The notes under the pieces are model-generated. The model searched no databases. It worked only from the letters and a program-made list of their open reading frames with translations, and had not been told where the DNA came from. Made by a program: the position numbers and the translations under genes. This document shows, piece by piece, positions 8,332-17,265 of a DNA stretch of 64,000 nucleotides (within the stretch, counting starts at the first letter, position 1; every line of letters starts with the position of its first letter). The DNA lies in the NCBI GenBank assembly GCA_964611435.1, contig CAZSXT010000008.1, positions 1-64,000 on the forward strand, read 5' to 3'. The stretch comes from JAYPHU01 sp964611435 (lineage in GTDB: Bacteria; Pseudomonadota; Alphaproteobacteria; Rhodospirillales; UBA2165).

Positions 8332-8658
8332 AAGCTGTATACCAAGTCGTTTTCGGGTGATTTTCAGGCGCCTCGACGCCCCCGAAAACCATGTAAATTT
8401 ATAGCAAATTCTGGGGGCTCGGACAACTTGCGCAAGGCTTAAATCCGCCCAAAAAAACTCTTATAACACATTGATTTTAAACAAATAATTTTGTGACTTT
8501 TCTGCCGCATATGTTCTTGCCGGGAATCCCATATATTGTGGTCAAAAATGGCGAATCTTAAGACCGTTCGACGCCAAGCTCATCTCAGTTGAGACTATTT
8601 TTCCGGCATCCGATGCTAGTGCTTGCTAGTGCCCCATACGTGGTTTAAGTCCCCTTTC
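8332..8658. other. Divergent promoter region of gyrA and the MFS gene
   Basis: This 327-base stretch holds no gene that I can support. The part nearest gyrA (about 8400-8500) is AT-rich and should contain the gyrA promoter on the minus strand; a TATAAG lies on that strand near 8460 without a clear -35 partner. The right part gives no clear Shine-Dalgarno for the MFS gene. Confidence 0.4.
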
Positions 8659-9867
8659 ATGACCTCCTCTCGTGACAAAAGAAATGTGGCGGTCCTGGCG
8701 GTTTGTCAGGCCATTTTTAATAGCGCCCGTAGCCTTACCTTCCTCTCCGCAGCCCTCGTCGGGGTCAATATGCTGGGAGATGATCTGACTTTGGTCACCC
8801 TGCCGATTACCCTGATGCTGGTGGGCACGGCCGGCGCCACGATCCCGTCTGCCTATCTCATGCGTTGGATCGGCCGCAAATGGGGCTTCTTTATCATGTC
8901 GATGGTCGGAGCCGCTGGCGCATCGGTCTGCGTTTACGGGGTGAACCAAAACGACTTTTGGCTCTTTAACAGCGGAATATTTGTGTTTGGCCTGTATTCG
9001 GGCGCGGCCCAGCAGTATCGGTTCGCCGTTGCCGACGCCGCACCAGACTATTTTAAAGCCAAGGCAATCTCACTCGTTCTGGCCGCTGGCGTTGTGGGGG
9101 CGTTCGTTGGCCCGGAATCAGCCAAGTTCAGCAAGGATATGTTTGATGTGGAGTTTGCCGGCGCCTTTACGGCGTTAATGCTTTTCACCCTCGCCACCGG
9201 ATTTGCGGTTTTGGGCGTGGATATCCCCAAGTTGAGCCGGCTGGAATACGAAGACAGCGGCCGGCCCTTGGGTGAAATTTTCAAACAACCCACGGCGATT
9301 GTCGCTGTGCTCTCCGCCTTGTTTGGCTACACCGCGATGAATTTCCTCATGACGGCCACGCCCATCGCCATGAAAGTCGGCGGCGGTTTTGACTTTAACG
9401 ACACGGCGTTTGTGATCGAATGGCACGTGGTCGGCATGTTTGCACCGGGGTTCTTTACCGGTTCACTGATCAACCGGTTCGGCGTATTAAAGATCATCAT
9501 GACCGGGTCGATCCTGCAGTTTCTCTCCATCCTTGTCGCCCTCAATGGCGATTCCCTCACCTATTTTTGGATATCGCTGTTCCTGCTGGGTGTTGGCTGG
9601 AATTTTGCATTCACCGGCGGCACAAGGCTCTTAACCCAGGTACACACCCCGTCTGAACGCGCCAAGGTCCAAGGCACCAACGATTTTATCGTGTTCACGG
9701 GCATGGCGTTGTCGGCGCTGTTTTCAGGGACATTGTATCACCACATGGGCTGGACCTGGGTAAACTACGGTGTGCTGCCGATGGTGCTGATCGTGTTGAC
9801 CGCAACCACCTGGCTCTCCATCATTAACCGGCGTGAGGCTGACGACGCCTCCAATCCGGCAGAATAA
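8659..9867 (+). CDS. Major facilitator superfamily transporter
   Basis: A 402-residue integral membrane protein from the ATG at 8659; an in-frame TTG at 8623 would add 12 residues without membrane character. About twelve hydrophobic segments in two groups of six are separated by a cytoplasmic loop (DIPKLSRLEYEDSGRPLGEIFK). The loop-2 region has RWIGRKWGF, the MFS arginine/glycine pattern. Substrate is unknown. The TfoX-like gene begins 3 bases after its stop, so the two are almost certainly one transcript. It diverges from gyrA. Confidence 0.85.
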   Translation: MTSSRDKRNVAVLAVCQAIFNSARSLTFLSAALVGVNMLGDDLTLVTLPITLMLVGTAGATIPSAYLMRWIGRKWGFFIMSMVGAAGASVCVYGVNQNDFWLFNSGIFVFGLYSGAAQQYRFAVADAAPDYFKAKAISLVLAAGVVGAFVGPESAKFSKDMFDVEFAGAFTALMLFTLATGFAVLGVDIPKLSRLEYEDSGRPLGEIFKQPTAIVAVLSALFGYTAMNFLMTATPIAMKVGGGFDFNDTAFVIEWHVVGMFAPGFFTGSLINRFGVLKIIMTGSILQFLSILVALNGDSLTYFWISLFLLGVGWNFAFTGGTRLLTQVHTPSERAKVQGTNDFIVFTGMALSALFSGTLYHHMGWTWVNYGVLPMVLIVLTATTWLSIINRREADDASNPAE

Positions 9868-9870
9868 GAC

Positions 9871-10203
9871 ATGGCCTACGACACGGAGCTTGGCGGACGC
9901 ATTGAGACTTACCTTGCCGCCCGCCCTGAAATCACGTCAAAGAAAATGTTTGGCGGGATCGCCTATTTTTTAAACGGCAATCTAGCCTGCGGCGTCCACA
10001 AGGACAGCTTGATCGTCCGCGTTGGCCCCGATGCCTATAAAGCCGCGCTCGAAGAAGACCTGGTGGAGGAGTTCGATATCACCGGCCGGCCCATGCGGGG
10101 CTGGGTTATGGTGGCGCCGGAGAAAATCGCCGATGACGGCGAACTGGGCTGCTGGATCGATGCCGGCGTGTCCTTTGCCGGCTCACTGCCGCCAAAAGAA
10201 TAA
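9871..10203 (+). CDS. TfoX N-terminal domain family protein
   Basis: A 110-residue protein made only of the TfoX N-terminal domain, with the typical KKMFGGIAYFLNGNLACGV core (about residues 25-43) and later GRPMRGWVMV. Stand-alone copies of this domain are widespread in alphaproteobacteria and are not known to control competence; their role is unclear. It starts 3 bases after the MFS stop, which implies translational coupling. No C-terminal TfoX DNA-associated domain is present. Confidence 0.88.
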   Translation: MAYDTELGGRIETYLAARPEITSKKMFGGIAYFLNGNLACGVHKDSLIVRVGPDAYKAALEEDLVEEFDITGRPMRGWVMVAPEKIADDGELGCWIDAGVSFAGSLPPKE

Positions 10204-10277
10204 ACGTTAAGAGTTTGATCAGGTTGGACCGGTATACTGCGGCTTGGTGATAATCGCTCGGAGCCAAGCTCTCAGAT

Positions 10278-10967
10278 ATGATCCGGATATTCATCGGATA
10301 TGACCCGCGAGAGGCGGTCGCCTACAACGTCCTCTGCCACTCGATCCACCGGCGGTGCTCGGAGCCGGTGACCATTGCCCCCCTGATGTTAAGCCAGCTC
10401 GGCCAATTGATGTGGCGGGAGCGGCACAATCTTCAGTCCACCGACTTTTCCTTCTCCAGATTTCTGGCGCCCCACTTATGCGGCTATGAGGGCTGGGCTT
10501 TGTTCATGGACTGCGACATGCTGGTCCTGGACGACATGGCGACCCTTTGGGAGATGCGGGACGATCAGTACGCCGTGCAATGCGTGAAACACGACCATCG
10601 CCCCAAGGAGGAAAGGAAATTCCTAGACCAGGTCCAGACCACCTACGAGAAAAAAAACTGGTCCAGCGTCATGCTGTTCAACAACGAAAAATGCCGGGCG
10701 CTCACGCCTGACTATGTGAATACGGCATCGGGCTTGGAACTACACCGTTTCCATTGGCTGGAAAGCGATGACCAGATCGGCGAAATTCCGCACAAGTGGA
10801 ACCATTTGGTTGACTATGACCCAAAACTGCCGCCGGAAGAACTCTCTAATCTGCATTTCACCACCGGCGGGCCGTACTTCGACGAATATAAAGACTGCGG
10901 CTATGCGGACCTGTGGTTCGCAGAGCGGGACAGTATGTTGTATGCGGGACGGGATCGGCCTGAATAA
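10278..10967 (+). CDS. Glycosyltransferase-like protein of GT-A type
   Basis: A 229-residue cytoplasmic protein starting MIRIFIGYDPREAVAYNV, a pattern shared by a group of small alphaproteobacterial glycosyltransferases. The metal-binding motif of GT-A enzymes appears as FMDCDMLVLDD (about residues 77-87). Downstream are KNWSSVMLFNN and NLHFTTGGPYFDEY, which fit acceptor and donor pocket segments. Sugar and acceptor are unknown. It stands alone between the TfoX gene and a convergent hydrolase gene. Confidence 0.75.
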   Translation: MIRIFIGYDPREAVAYNVLCHSIHRRCSEPVTIAPLMLSQLGQLMWRERHNLQSTDFSFSRFLAPHLCGYEGWALFMDCDMLVLDDMATLWEMRDDQYAVQCVKHDHRPKEERKFLDQVQTTYEKKNWSSVMLFNNEKCRALTPDYVNTASGLELHRFHWLESDDQIGEIPHKWNHLVDYDPKLPPEELSNLHFTTGGPYFDEYKDCGYADLWFAERDSMLYAGRDRPE

Positions 10968-10985
10968 TCGCTGCTCGCGCGTCGG

Positions 10986-11750
10986 CTAACCTTCCATAAA
11001 TTCACGAATGGCGGCAACCACCTGCGCCGGCTTTTCCGCGTGAACCCAATGCCCAGCTCCCACAATCGTCTGAAACTCGGCAGCGGGAAATAGATCAACA
11101 ATGAGGTCGTGATGAGCCGGCAGAATATAGTCCGACTTCTCCCCACCGACGAACCATGCCCGACCGTCATAGGACTGGCCGGCAAACTCGGGAAAGCCGT
11201 GCAGATCGGACAATCCTGCTTTCAGCGCTGGCAGATTGATCTGCCAGGCAAAGCCGTCCCCATCCCGCACCAAATTCAACAGAAAGAAGCCCCGCAAGTT
11301 GGGATCGTCCACCCATTCGGCCAAAGTGTCATCCGCGTCGCGCCGGCCGGAGAGGTTGTCCAGATCAACCGCCTCCATGGCCTCGATGTATTGACTATTT
11401 TCATGGTCATAAGTCACCGGCGCGATATCCAGCACGAACAACTTTCCAACCAGCGACGGCTGCATCAACGCCAGCGCCATGGCCGTTTTACCGCCCATGC
11501 TATGTCCCAGCACCGGCGCACCGGCCAGGCCCTCGGCCTGCAGGAAATCACCCACGGTATCCGCCATGGCCGTGTAGGAGACATCGTCCTGCCACGGACT
11601 TGAGCCGTGGTTCGGCATATCAATGGCGATGACCCGGTAGTCATCCGCCAACGCCTTGCCAATGGTTTTCCAGTTGCGGGCCGAGCCAAACAGCCCGTGA
11701 AGAATGACCAGGGGCCGACCGTCGCCCCAGGAAAGAAAATTCAAACTCAT
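10986..11750 (-). CDS. Alpha/beta hydrolase (YbfF-like esterase)
   Basis: A 254-residue alpha/beta-hydrolase. It has the oxyanion-region HGLFGSARNW (about residues 18-27), the nucleophile elbow GHSMGGK (Ser about 96), an Asp/acid segment and the terminal catalytic His in GAGHWVHAEKP. The overall arrangement resembles YbfF-type esterases with short acyl substrates, but the substrate is not predictable. Its ATG lies one base after the stop codon of the SirB1-type gene, so the two are translationally coupled. Confidence 0.85.
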   Translation of the reverse strand: MSLNFLSWGDGRPLVILHGLFGSARNWKTIGKALADDYRVIAIDMPNHGSSPWQDDVSYTAMADTVGDFLQAEGLAGAPVLGHSMGGKTAMALALMQPSLVGKLFVLDIAPVTYDHENSQYIEAMEAVDLDNLSGRRDADDTLAEWVDDPNLRGFFLLNLVRDGDGFAWQINLPALKAGLSDLHGFPEFAGQSYDGRAWFVGGEKSDYILPAHHDLIVDLFPAAEFQTIVGAGHWVHAEKPAQVVAAIREFMEG

Positions 11751-11751
11751 A

Positions 11752-12582
11752 TCAATTCAAGCGGCGCTTTAGATTCTGCACCAGCATGCTGACCTGATCC
11801 TGTTGCGGATGGCTCGGCCGGGCATCGAGAAAATCATGCAGCCGGCGGAGCGCCGCGCGGATATTGCCGGATTCGGTTTCCAGCACCGCCATTTCCGAGA
11901 CCAGACTGGCGTCGTCCGGCGACAACAGGACCATGGTGTCCAGAATTTCCATCGCCCGTTCCTGATCCCCATCGGCCAGGGCGCGGGACTTAATATTGTT
12001 CTGCAGGCGCAACAGCACGTCCCGGTCGTTAACCGAGCGTATATAGGACGCTTTGAGTTTGGCCGCCGGTCCCTGCCGCTGGATCAGCAGTCCTTGCAAA
12101 TTATCGATGGTCAGACGTTTGGCCTTATAGAACGGATCGATGATCGCCTGCTCCCCATCACCGGTCAGCCGCAAGACGAAGTGATCCGGGAAATTGACGC
12201 CGGTGATGGCCCAGCCCTGTGACCGCGCAGCGTGGATCAGAATAATGCCCAGCGCCACCGGCAGGCCCATCCGCCGATCGATGACCCGCATCAGGTTAGC
12301 GTTTTGCGGATCGTCGTAGGTCTCCGCATCGCCACGATAGCCGTGATGGCGGAAGATCACATCCGACAACGCCGCCGCCCGGTCGCGCACATGGCCGACG
12401 CCCTTCGCCGCCGCCGCCATATCGTCGGCGATCTGGGCCAAATGTTCATAATAGGGCGTCAGCTTGACCGCTGGCTCGTCCAGCGACGCAAGCAACAGCG
12501 CCGTATCGGCGATGTCGATATCGCCTTCCGCCGCCGTAGAAACCTGCCGCAGGCGCTCTCTGATACTGTCGATCGATTCCAT
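11752..12582 (-). CDS. SirB1-type transglutaminase-like/TPR protein
   Basis: A 276-residue protein with the SirB1 transglutaminase-like core: HGYRGDAETYDDPQNANLMR, the segment RRMGLPVALGIILIHAARSQG, and NFPDHFVLRL. The C-terminal third is helical and TPR-like (RALADGDQERAMEILDTMVL). The typical cysteine of true transglutaminases is not evident in the core, as is usual for SirB1 proteins. The biochemical role is not established. It lies 53 bases downstream of ssb and is coupled to the alpha/beta hydrolase. Confidence 0.85.
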   Translation of the reverse strand: MESIDSIRERLRQVSTAAEGDIDIADTALLLASLDEPAVKLTPYYEHLAQIADDMAAAAKGVGHVRDRAAALSDVIFRHHGYRGDAETYDDPQNANLMRVIDRRMGLPVALGIILIHAARSQGWAITGVNFPDHFVLRLTGDGEQAIIDPFYKAKRLTIDNLQGLLIQRQGPAAKLKASYIRSVNDRDVLLRLQNNIKSRALADGDQERAMEILDTMVLLSPDDASLVSEMAVLETESGNIRAALRRLHDFLDARPSHPQQDQVSMLVQNLKRRLN

Positions 12583-12635
12583 CTTGGGCCAAATCCGGGC
12601 ACTAGGTAGTCACGCTCTTCCCACTATATGGGGAT

Positions 12636-13121
12636 TTAGAACGGAATTTCATCATCCAGGTCGTCGCCGGGGCCGGGGCCGCCCCCACCTTGGTTGCCGC
12701 CGGAATCGCCACCATAGCCGGAATCCTGGGATGACGAGCCGTAATCCTGGCCGCCACCGCCGCCGCCACTACGCGAATCCAGCATGGTCAGCTCACCCCG
12801 GAAGCGGTTGAGCACGACCTCGGTCGTATATTTTTCGACACCGTCGTTGCCGGTCCATTTGCGGGTTTGAAGCTGTCCTTCCAGATACACTTTGGAGCCC
12901 TTGTTGAGGTATTTCTCGGCGACCTCGGCTAGGCGGTCGTTGAAGATCACCACCCTGTGCCATTCGGTCTTTTCCCGCCGTTCGCCGGAGTTCCTGTCGT
13001 TCCAGGTTTCCGACGTCGCGACGGACATGTTGACGATTTTATTGCCGTCCTGGGAGAACCGTACTTCCGGGTCCCGTCCCAGATTTCCGACGAGGATAAC
13101 TTTATTCACGCTGCCAGCCAT
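12636..13121 (-). CDS. ssb: Single-stranded DNA-binding protein
   Basis: SSB coats single-stranded DNA in replication, repair and recombination and recruits partners through its tail. The 161-residue protein has the OB fold starting MAGSVNKVILVGNLGRDPE, the segment WHRVVIFNDRLAEVAEKYL, a glycine-rich linker (about 118-150) and the conserved acidic tip DDEIPF. A search of the 5' region by eye did not find the alphaproteobacterial SOS box GTTC-N7-GTTC. uvrA, often its direct neighbour in this class, is about 4 kb away on the other strand. Confidence 0.97.
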   Translation of the reverse strand: MAGSVNKVILVGNLGRDPEVRFSQDGNKIVNMSVATSETWNDRNSGERREKTEWHRVVIFNDRLAEVAEKYLNKGSKVYLEGQLQTRKWTGNDGVEKYTTEVVLNRFRGELTMLDSRSGGGGGGQDYGSSSQDSGYGGDSGGNQGGGGPGPGDDLDDEIPF

Positions 13122-13248
13122 GGGCCTATCTCCACCTTTTCGAATTCGTGATTAGGACAAAATTACTAGCGCGATTCCCTGGAGGGTTCACGCACTAAGT
13201 TGCCTATGGCGGGGCCAGAGGGAGTTTTTGTCGAGTATCGCGAAAAAT

Positions 13249-13328
13249 CGTCATGCCCGAGCACTTCCCCGCCCCACATATGCACAATATGGGTCCACGG
13301 GTCACGGCTCCGCCGGCCCGTGGATGAC
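13249..13328. repeat. Dispersed palindromic intergenic repeat, copy 1
   Basis: The element opens with CGTCATGCCCGAG, which recurs at 20141, and closes with ATGAC, the inverse of its start. Inside, TCCACGGG (13294-13301) and CCCGTGGA (13317-13324) form a perfect 8-bp stem. It fills the gap between ssb and the DUF488 gene. Confidence 0.6.
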
Positions 13329-13406
13329 TAATCTTATGTCCTAATTTCTCTAGTCATGCGCGGACCGGGCGGCGCAGCCGTCCGTGATCCGCGTACCCAT
13401 GTTAAA

Positions 13407-13874
13407 CTATAGCAGCCCCATCTGCCCGTCGGCGGAGACAAACAAGTGCTCAATCTCGGCGTCATAATCCCGGATCAGCCGCTCGCTGATCATCAGCCGG
13501 TGGCAGTGATTGGGGTCCCGCTCATAACACATCAGACAGATCGCCCAGCTGTCCGCCCTTTCCGCCAGGGCGGCCAAGTCCCGCACCGTGGTCGCGTGAT
13601 CCAGGCGCGCACTATAGATCGCCCGGTAGGCATCCCTATCCCCCGCCTTGGCCGCATTTCGCCCTTCAGTCGGGTTACCCAGGGTCTTCACATGCCAATA
13701 ATCGATCCCGCCGGCGGCGAGCACCTCGGAAAGATCGCCTTTGGTGTAGTCGCTCCGCCGGGACCAGGGAACGTCCCGCACATCGGCCAGCACATTGATT
13801 CGCGCGTCAATCAGCGTGCGCACGAAATCGGCGATGTCCGCCCGTTCGTATCCGATGGTATAAATGCGGGCCAC
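13407..13874 (-). CDS. DUF488 domain protein
   Basis: A 155-residue protein that begins with the diagnostic MARIYTIGYERADIADF and includes LADVRDVPWSRRSDY and the Cys/His segment CLMCYERDPNHCHR (about 117-130). This matches DUF488, a widespread family without a proven activity; the Cys/His patch could bind metal. It follows the PDR/VanB reductase gene by 18 bases on the same strand and is likely co-transcribed with it. Confidence 0.9.
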   Translation of the reverse strand: MARIYTIGYERADIADFVRTLIDARINVLADVRDVPWSRRSDYTKGDLSEVLAAGGIDYWHVKTLGNPTEGRNAAKAGDRDAYRAIYSARLDHATTVRDLAALAERADSWAICLMCYERDPNHCHRLMISERLIRDYDAEIEHLFVSADGQMGLL

Positions 13875-13892
13875 GACGCAAGGCCCCGCGGA

Positions 13893-14870
13893 CTACAGGT
13901 CCAAAATGATCTTTTCGCCGGGGAGCGCGCGGGAGATGCAGACCTGAATCTTGGTCTTTTGCTCTTCCTCGTCCAAGACCTCGTCCCGGTGATCCACGCC
14001 GCCGCCCAGATAGTCGACCACGCAGTTGCCGCACCAGCCCTCTTCGCAGGCGTGCATCACCTCGATATCGTTCTCCCAGAGAACCTCGAGGATCGACTTG
14101 TCGGCGGGGATGGTGAGGGTTTTGCCGGTCTGCGCCAGTTCCACCTCGAACGCTTGATCGCCGTCATGTTGTTCCGCAGCGTCGGCCGCCTTTTCCTCTT
14201 CGGTCTTGAGGCTTTGGAACAGCTCAAAATGCACAGTGCCGGCGGGCCAATGGTCGGTGACCTCCCGCGCCGCCTTCAACAACCCGCCAGGCCCACAGAT
14301 ATAAAGATGCGCGCCTTCGGGCCGGTCCTTGAACGTCTCGGCCAGATTGATGCCCTTCGAGGGGTCGCCGCCGTCGTGATAGAAGGTGAGATCATCACCA
14401 AACAGCTCTTCCACCGTGTCGGCGAAGGCGGTTTCCTCGCGGGACTTGGTGCAATAGTGCAGATGCCGGGGCGTGCCGCCGACCTTGAGATGGTAGCCCA
14501 TGGCCATCAGCGGCGTAATGCCGATGCCGCCGGCAAGCATGATGTGCTGGCTAGCGTCGTCCACCAGGGCGAAATTGTTGGCCGGTTCGGTGATGGTCAG
14601 CGTGTCGCCTACCTTCACATTGTCATGCATGTAGATGGAGCCGCCGCCACCAGAGCCTTCCCGCAGGATGGCGGTCACATAGCGGTGGGTTTCCGACGGA
14701 TCGTTGGCCAGGGAATAGGAGCGGATTAACCCGTTTTCCAAATGGAAATCGATATGCGCCCCGGCGGTGAATGCCGGCAGATCGCCGCCCGCCGCGTTGA
14801 CGAATTCAAACCGCTTGATGCCCGAGGTCAGTTGCTGAATGTCGGCAACCTTGAGGTCCAGCTTTTGCAT
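13893..14870 (-). CDS. PDR/VanB-type ferredoxin-NAD(P)H oxidoreductase
   Basis: A 325-residue reductase with three domains in order: a flavin-binding barrel with RSYSLAND (about residues 50-57), an NAD(P)H domain with LAGGIGITPLMAM (about 112-124) and CGPGGLL, and a C-terminal plant-type [2Fe-2S] domain with CEEGWCGNC and a fourth Cys in QVCISR. This is the phthalate-dioxygenase-reductase order. Such proteins pass electrons from NAD(P)H to a Rieske oxygenase or demethylase; no such partner lies nearby. An acidic insert (about 230-245) precedes the iron-sulfur domain. Confidence 0.92.
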   Translation of the reverse strand: MQKLDLKVADIQQLTSGIKRFEFVNAAGGDLPAFTAGAHIDFHLENGLIRSYSLANDPSETHRYVTAILREGSGGGGSIYMHDNVKVGDTLTITEPANNFALVDDASQHIMLAGGIGITPLMAMGYHLKVGGTPRHLHYCTKSREETAFADTVEELFGDDLTFYHDGGDPSKGINLAETFKDRPEGAHLYICGPGGLLKAAREVTDHWPAGTVHFELFQSLKTEEEKAADAAEQHDGDQAFEVELAQTGKTLTIPADKSILEVLWENDIEVMHACEEGWCGNCVVDYLGGGVDHRDEVLDEEEQKTKIQVCISRALPGEKIILDL

Positions 14871-15011
14871 GTATCAGTCTCCGATCCGGCCCGTGAATTC
14901 CGCCGGTTTTCTTCTTGAATCATTGGCTTGGTATAGCGAACGGAACGCCACATTGAAAGGCCGCGCATCTATGCGCTTTCCGCGCGCCGAAGAACCGTAT
15001 ATTGAAACCGC

Positions 15012-16205
15012 ATGTCGAACCTTCTTTCGCTCCGCAACACCCAAATTGTGTTGTCGGTCACCTTCGTCAGCCTCCTCGGCATTCCCATCATCGGCCCGGC
15101 CATGCCGGCCGTGCAGAAGGAATTCGGGATCGCCAACGCGGATATCGGCTGGATGATGATGTCGTCCTTCGCCCTGCCCGCCCTGGTGTTCGTGCCGTTG
15201 ACCGCATTCCTGGCGGATACGTTCGGCAAAAAGATGGTCATCGTGCCGTCGATTTTTGTGTTTTCCATAGCAGGCACGGCGATCAGCTTCGCCCCCAATG
15301 CGGAGACTATTGTGGTCTTGCGCTTTCTCCAAGGCGTCGGGGCGAGTTGCCTGTCCACGTTGAATGTGGCCCTGGTGCCCGACCTGTTCACCGGCCGGGA
15401 CCGGGTGGCGGTCACCGGTTACACTAGCGCGCTGCAGAATATCGGCGCCGGGTTGTTGCCCCTGGTCGGCGGCATTCTGGCCGGGCTGGTCTGGTACTAT
15501 CCGTTCCTGTCAGCGGCGCTGGGCATCCCGCTGGGGTTCTTTGTCTGGATTTATTTGGACAACAACACCTCCAAGCGCAGCGCCGGCGGGTCCCGCAGCT
15601 ATTTCGGCCATGCTTGGAGCCATATCCGCCAGCGCGAGGTGCTGGAGCTCTGCTTCATGACCTTCGGCTTTATCTTCACCGGCTTCGGCGCATTTATCTC
15701 TTATATCCCGACCTTCATGAACGACCGGTTCGGGGTGCCGGCGCTGATCATCGGTTTCGTGATTTCGGCCCGCGCCCTGTCAGGCACCATTATGGCGACC
15801 TTTATCGCCAAGCTGACCGACCGGTTCACCACCCGCCAGCTGATCACCTGCGGGTTCCTGATCCTCGCCGTCGGCATGACCGTGGTGCCCCTCGCTTGGG
15901 GCCCGTTCGGTATTCTCATATCAGGCCTCTGTTATGGCGGGGCGTTCGGCATTATCCGGCCCTTGGTGCAGGTGCATCTGTTGAACATCGCGCCGGATAA
16001 TCTGCGCTCCACGTTTTCGTCCATGAACGGCCTGGCGCTGCGCATCGCGCACGTGCTGGCCCCGGCCGGTGCGGGCGTCCTATTGGCGTTTTATGATTTC
16101 GATGTGCTCTATTTCACCGCCGCCGGGCTCGCCGTATTCATGGCGCTGTTCAGCTTTTCCGCAAGCGCGCTCAAGGGCGGCAAGAAAGCCGGGGAGTTGG
16201 AATAA
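15012..16205 (+). CDS. Major facilitator superfamily transporter (drug:H+ antiporter type)
   Basis: A 397-residue membrane protein with twelve predicted helices. The first half has the antiporter-like segments AFLADTFGKKMVIVPS (motif A region) and RFLQGVGASCLSTLN (motif B region), and YTSALQNIGAGLLPLVGG resembles motif C. Small exported compounds are likely substrates, but none can be named. Its stop abuts the stop of the convergent membrane-protein gene with no intergenic base. It diverges from the PDR reductase gene, 141 bases away. Confidence 0.87.
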   Translation: MSNLLSLRNTQIVLSVTFVSLLGIPIIGPAMPAVQKEFGIANADIGWMMMSSFALPALVFVPLTAFLADTFGKKMVIVPSIFVFSIAGTAISFAPNAETIVVLRFLQGVGASCLSTLNVALVPDLFTGRDRVAVTGYTSALQNIGAGLLPLVGGILAGLVWYYPFLSAALGIPLGFFVWIYLDNNTSKRSAGGSRSYFGHAWSHIRQREVLELCFMTFGFIFTGFGAFISYIPTFMNDRFGVPALIIGFVISARALSGTIMATFIAKLTDRFTTRQLITCGFLILAVGMTVVPLAWGPFGILISGLCYGGAFGIIRPLVQVHLLNIAPDNLRSTFSSMNGLALRIAHVLAPAGAGVLLAFYDFDVLYFTAAGLAVFMALFSFSASALKGGKKAGELE

Positions 16206-17132
16206 TCACGATTGGGAAATGTTCCGCTTCTTCAATGCCCTAAAAATATCGACGATAAGGAGGCCCACGCCCCAGGCCACAAGAAGAAATGCGGAAAACA
16301 GGAGGACAAGCAGCGCTACGATCAGGGCCCATTGGTCCTCGACGCGAACGATCACCTCAGCTCCGACCAACAGGATTGCGAAAAAGGCAGTCATTGAAAT
16401 GCCCGTAAATCCGACGAGGATCAGCCTAACCGGCCTGGCGTAAAACCGGATAAGAAGCCTCCCGACTTTGGACCTGGGCTTTCCCAGCGTCCGATAATAT
16501 CGTAGGCCACTGGGAGCAGCCAACACCCCCGTCAGGATGCTCATATAGTAAATAACTTCTAAGACGATGTTGTCGTCGACGCCATCCAACAGCCATATGC
16601 CGCAGGCTACCAACACAGTGCCCAACGTCAACGTCAAAACAAGTTCCCAAGGGATTTTTCGGAGACGGCTTATGAATATAAATCTCCGCCGAAGTTTTTC
16701 CGAGACCACTGCATCCGAAAAGACCGTAAGTACAGCCAAAATAAGTGGGATCGCGGCGAAAATCGGATCACCCTCGATCCAGACTATAACGCTTATCGCT
16801 ACAAAGCCTATCGGCAAACCGGCTAGTCTGACGCTTCGCCAGACCATGAGGGGTCTATGGAGACGGTCAGAGCGCGGAATCTGAGATCGGCCTTTTGCCG
16901 CAATCCAAAATGCCCCGTCCATGATAATGACGAGGCTTACCCACAAACAAAATGGTCCGAATAGAAAATCCGTCAAGGACGCAAAGGTTACGCCGTTTTC
17001 GGACATCCAAGATACCGCGATAATCCCGAGCGCTAATCCGAATAAAATCCGTAGGGCCCACCATACTTTTATTGTGGTGTCTGATCTTCTTACCGGAAGA
17101 TCGGGATTCTCATCGTCTTCTCTCGAGGACAT
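16206..17132 (-). CDS. Polytopic membrane protein of unknown function
   Basis: A 308-residue protein with a charged N-terminus (to about residue 20) and about eight hydrophobic segments, arranged as pairs separated by basic loops (KGRSQIPRSDRLHR, EKLRRRFIFISRLRK, RTLGKPRSKVGR). No catalytic or transport motif was recognised. The end is KKRNISQS. It lies between a transporter and uvrA and is convergent with the former. Codon use is less GC-rich than that of uvrA next door, which could mean recent acquisition. Confidence 0.55.
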   Translation of the reverse strand: MSSREDDENPDLPVRRSDTTIKVWWALRILFGLALGIIAVSWMSENGVTFASLTDFLFGPFCLWVSLVIIMDGAFWIAAKGRSQIPRSDRLHRPLMVWRSVRLAGLPIGFVAISVIVWIEGDPIFAAIPLILAVLTVFSDAVVSEKLRRRFIFISRLRKIPWELVLTLTLGTVLVACGIWLLDGVDDNIVLEVIYYMSILTGVLAAPSGLRYYRTLGKPRSKVGRLLIRFYARPVRLILVGFTGISMTAFFAILLVGAEVIVRVEDQWALIVALLVLLFSAFLLVAWGVGLLIVDIFRALKKRNISQS

Positions 17133-17265
17133 ATTTCAGCCGCTGTTCAATTGATCCGGTTCTGCAATCTAAGGTTAGGCGAAGATCGCACCGGTTCCAA
17201 TCGTATTTGACCTCCCCCGACATCCGGACTCGCTTTTTCCGGTCCGGCGGTCCATATAAATCCCC

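Noticed and set aside
12982..13300. LexA (SOS) box GTTC-N7-GTTC upstream of ssb
   Set aside because: Only single half-sites were found by eye; spacing did not fit. The same holds upstream of uvrA, where the two GTTC are 10 bases apart.
13446..14729. Long open frame on the plus strand antisense to the DUF488 and PDR reductase genes
   Set aside because: It has no recognisable domain; both minus-strand genes have full motif sets. It is a shadow caused by GC-rich codons.
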